Assembly (NCBI GenBank): GCA_030427765.1
Contig: JAUICS010000062.1
Location: 1 to 7,287 of the forward strand
Length of the DNA: 7,287 nt
DNA from: Alphaproteobacteria bacterium
GTDB taxonomy: Bacteria > Pseudomonadota > Alphaproteobacteria > Micavibrionales > Micavibrionaceae
Direction: 5' to 3'
In this document: piece by piece, positions 6,406 through 7,287 of the stretch
Position numbering within the stretch: the stretch's first letter is position 1
Layout of the letters: each line of letters begins with the position of its first letter
Program-made: the position numbers and the translations under genes
Notes under the pieces: model-generated
Seen by the model: the letters and a program-made list of their open reading frames with translations, nothing else
Database searches by the model: none
Told to the model about the DNA's origin: nothing

Positions 6406-6435
6406 ACTATAGCGTTTTGATATTTCATCGCGCAA
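6406..6435 (-). promoter_or_regulatory. Possible minus-strand promoter for a leftward transcript
   Basis: Reading leftward, the -10 element TATAGT (complement of 6406-6411, 5 of 6 consensus) follows a weak -35, TTGCGC (complement of 6430-6435), with an 18-bp spacer. A start near 6399 would give a transcript of roughly 270 nt ending at the hairpin and T-run at 6127-6154. The palindrome CAAACTTAGTTTG (6433-6445) overlaps the -35, and TCAAA-N9-TTTGA (6402-6420) spans the -10. The -35 match is poor, so this is tentative. Confidence 0.3.
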
Positions 6436-6601
6436 ACTTAGTTTGTAAATAATTGATATAATTGAAAAATATGCATATTAGAAAGAAAAAACAGATCTTG
6501 TCTGGGGCATTTATTCTTACGGAATTATCATCATTGAAAACATTAATTCAATACATTTGAAAAACTTATGCTGAAATTTATACCAAAACGTTGAAAAAGC
6601 T

Positions 6602-6630
6602 TTCGAATGGTCTATTTTTCCCTATATAAT
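6602..6630 (+). promoter_or_regulatory. Promoter for the BI-1 family gene
   Basis: A perfect -10 hexamer TATAAT (6625-6630) stands 17 bp after a partial -35, TTCGAA (6602-6607), in AT-rich DNA. Transcription from about 6637 would give a leader of about 40 nt. The ribosome site GGAG (6663-6666) is 11 nt before the ATG at 6678. Confidence 0.55.
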
Positions 6631-6677
6631 GGTAGATGTAACATAATGTTCACAAACAAAACGGAGTTTTAAACACG

Positions 6678-7287
6678 ATGCAACCAGAAAACATTCAAAC
6701 ACAAACGGCCACGACCTATGATGAGGGGTTACGCTCCTATTTTGTACGTGTTTACAACGTGATGGGTCTCGGCCTGTTTATCACCGGCCTTATGGCATGG
6801 TTTTCATCCCAAAGCGAAACAATGATCGGTGCATTATACGCATTGCACCAAAACCCTTTAATGGCATTCATCGTTATGTTTTCGCCAATGATAATCACGG
6901 CATTTGCCTTTAATCCGATTACAATGCGCAAATTGTCGGTACAAACGTTGACGCTTATATTCCTTGCCTTCTCGGCTTATTTCGGATGGCTTTTATCATC
7001 CCTGTTTTTGGTTTATACCGCAGAAAGCATTGCCCGCGTATTCTTCATTACATCCGCAACATTCCTTGCAATGTCATTATGGGGATACACAACGAAGAAA
7101 GATTTATCCAGCATGGGTAGCTTCCTGATGATGGGTGCTTTGGGCCTAATGATTGCCATTGTAGTAAACATATTCATGCAATCACCAATGATGCATTTCG
7201 TCATCTCCGCCGCTGGTGTGCTTATCTTCACACTGATGATTGCCTATGACACACAAAACATTAAGGCGACATACAATGCCGGATATG
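6678..7287 (+). CDS. Bax inhibitor-1/YccA family membrane protein, 3' end beyond window
   Basis: The visible 203 codons cover most of a protein whose bacterial relatives have roughly 230-240 residues, so only the last helix or reentrant segment is missing. A soluble N-terminus (about 1-25, including YDEGLRSYFVRVYNVMG) leads into about six hydrophobic segments near residues 27-42, 62-78, 90-113, 118-135, 147-167 and 172-190. Diagnostic stretches are SLWGYTTKKDLSSMGSFL (133-150) and IAYDTQNI (188-195). The Asp in AYDTQ (residue 191) is the conserved family aspartate; in studied relatives such as BsYetJ a pair of C-terminal Asp residues controls a pH-sensitive calcium leak. Bacterial members (YccA, YbhL) sit in the inner membrane, and YccA interacts with the FtsH protease. 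Which role applies here cannot be told. The ATG at 6678 has GGAG upstream and its own promoter. It is separated from prlC by a long gap and so is not in its operon. Confidence 0.93.
   Translation, partial: MQPENIQTQTATTYDEGLRSYFVRVYNVMGLGLFITGLMAWFSSQSETMIGALYALHQNPLMAFIVMFSPMIITAFAFNPITMRKLSVQTLTLIFLAFSAYFGWLLSSLFLVYTAESIARVFFITSATFLAMSLWGYTTKKDLSSMGSFLMMGALGLMIAIVVNIFMQSPMMHFVISAAGVLIFTLMIAYDTQNIKATYNAGY

Larger units (their letters stand above)
6096..6677. other. 582-bp AT-rich region without a recognised gene
   Basis: No long ORF or known RNA family is recognised here. The left part holds three A-tracts (6098-6103, 6115-6121, 6127-6134), a terminator-like hairpin read on the minus strand, a 13-bp inverted repeat and a 38-codon minus ORF. 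The middle part (about 6399-6450) has a possible minus promoter with small palindromes. The right part (6450-6677) is very AT-rich, has four TTGAAAA motifs and ends in the promoter and ribosome site of the BI-1 family gene. I looked for tRNA, tmRNA, SRP RNA, RNase P and 6S signatures by eye and saw none. Confidence 0.7.

Noticed and set aside
6471..6560. 29-codon plus ORF (starts MHIRKKKQIL) just after a TATAAT at 6457-6462
   Set aside because: The TATAAT has no -35 at a proper distance, there is no ribosome site, and the composition is what AT-rich DNA gives by chance.
7013..7231. Minus-strand ORF opposite the BI-1 family gene
   Set aside because: It is antisense to a clearly conserved membrane protein frame and shows no ribosome site or recognisable domain.

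Overview
The window looks like a stretch of a Gram-negative, probably proteobacterial, chromosome. The support is a lipoprotein signal peptide at the left edge, a fused MnmC tRNA-modification enzyme, an OpdA/PrlC-type M3 oligopeptidase and a WecA-like lipid-carrier glycosyl-1-phosphate transferase. An alphaproteobacterium is my guess from general feel only; nothing here proves it. The coding parts are of middling GC, and the gap at 6096-6677 is clearly AT-rich. I see no transposase, phage gene, CRISPR array, tRNA or rRNA.

Layout. Positions 1-215 (minus) hold the start of a probable small lipoprotein that runs off the left edge. Positions 216-440 are a divergent control region with two different 13-bp tandem duplications, a consensus DnaA box and a good promoter for the next gene. 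Positions 441-1016 (plus) encode an unassigned multi-pass membrane protein. It meets, tail to tail with only 4 bp between the stop codons, a minus-strand pair transcribed right to left: mnmC (3949-2147), then a WecA/TagO-like transferase (2103-1021). Positions 3950-4034 are a short divergent gap leading to the plus-strand oligopeptidase gene prlC (4035-6095). Positions 6096-6677 contain no long ORF. A Bax inhibitor-1/YccA family membrane protein starts at 6678 and runs off the right edge.

The main genes are housekeeping: wobble-uridine modification (MnmC), envelope glycan initiation (WecA-like), cytoplasmic peptide turnover (PrlC) and a membrane ion or stress protein (BI-1 family). They do not form an obvious single pathway. 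mnmC and the transferase gene are 43 bp apart and probably cotranscribed.

The part least explained by ordinary annotation is 6096-6677. It contains an intrinsic-terminator-like hairpin whose T-tract serves the minus strand although no minus-strand gene is obvious there, a perfect 13-bp inverted repeat 72 nt apart with matching CAA trinucleotides on its outer edges, a 38-codon minus ORF whose start codon lies inside one arm of that repeat, and a possible minus promoter near 6406-6435. This could be a small structured transcript (ncRNA or leader plus small protein) or the remains of a very small inverted-repeat element. The sequence alone does not decide between them.
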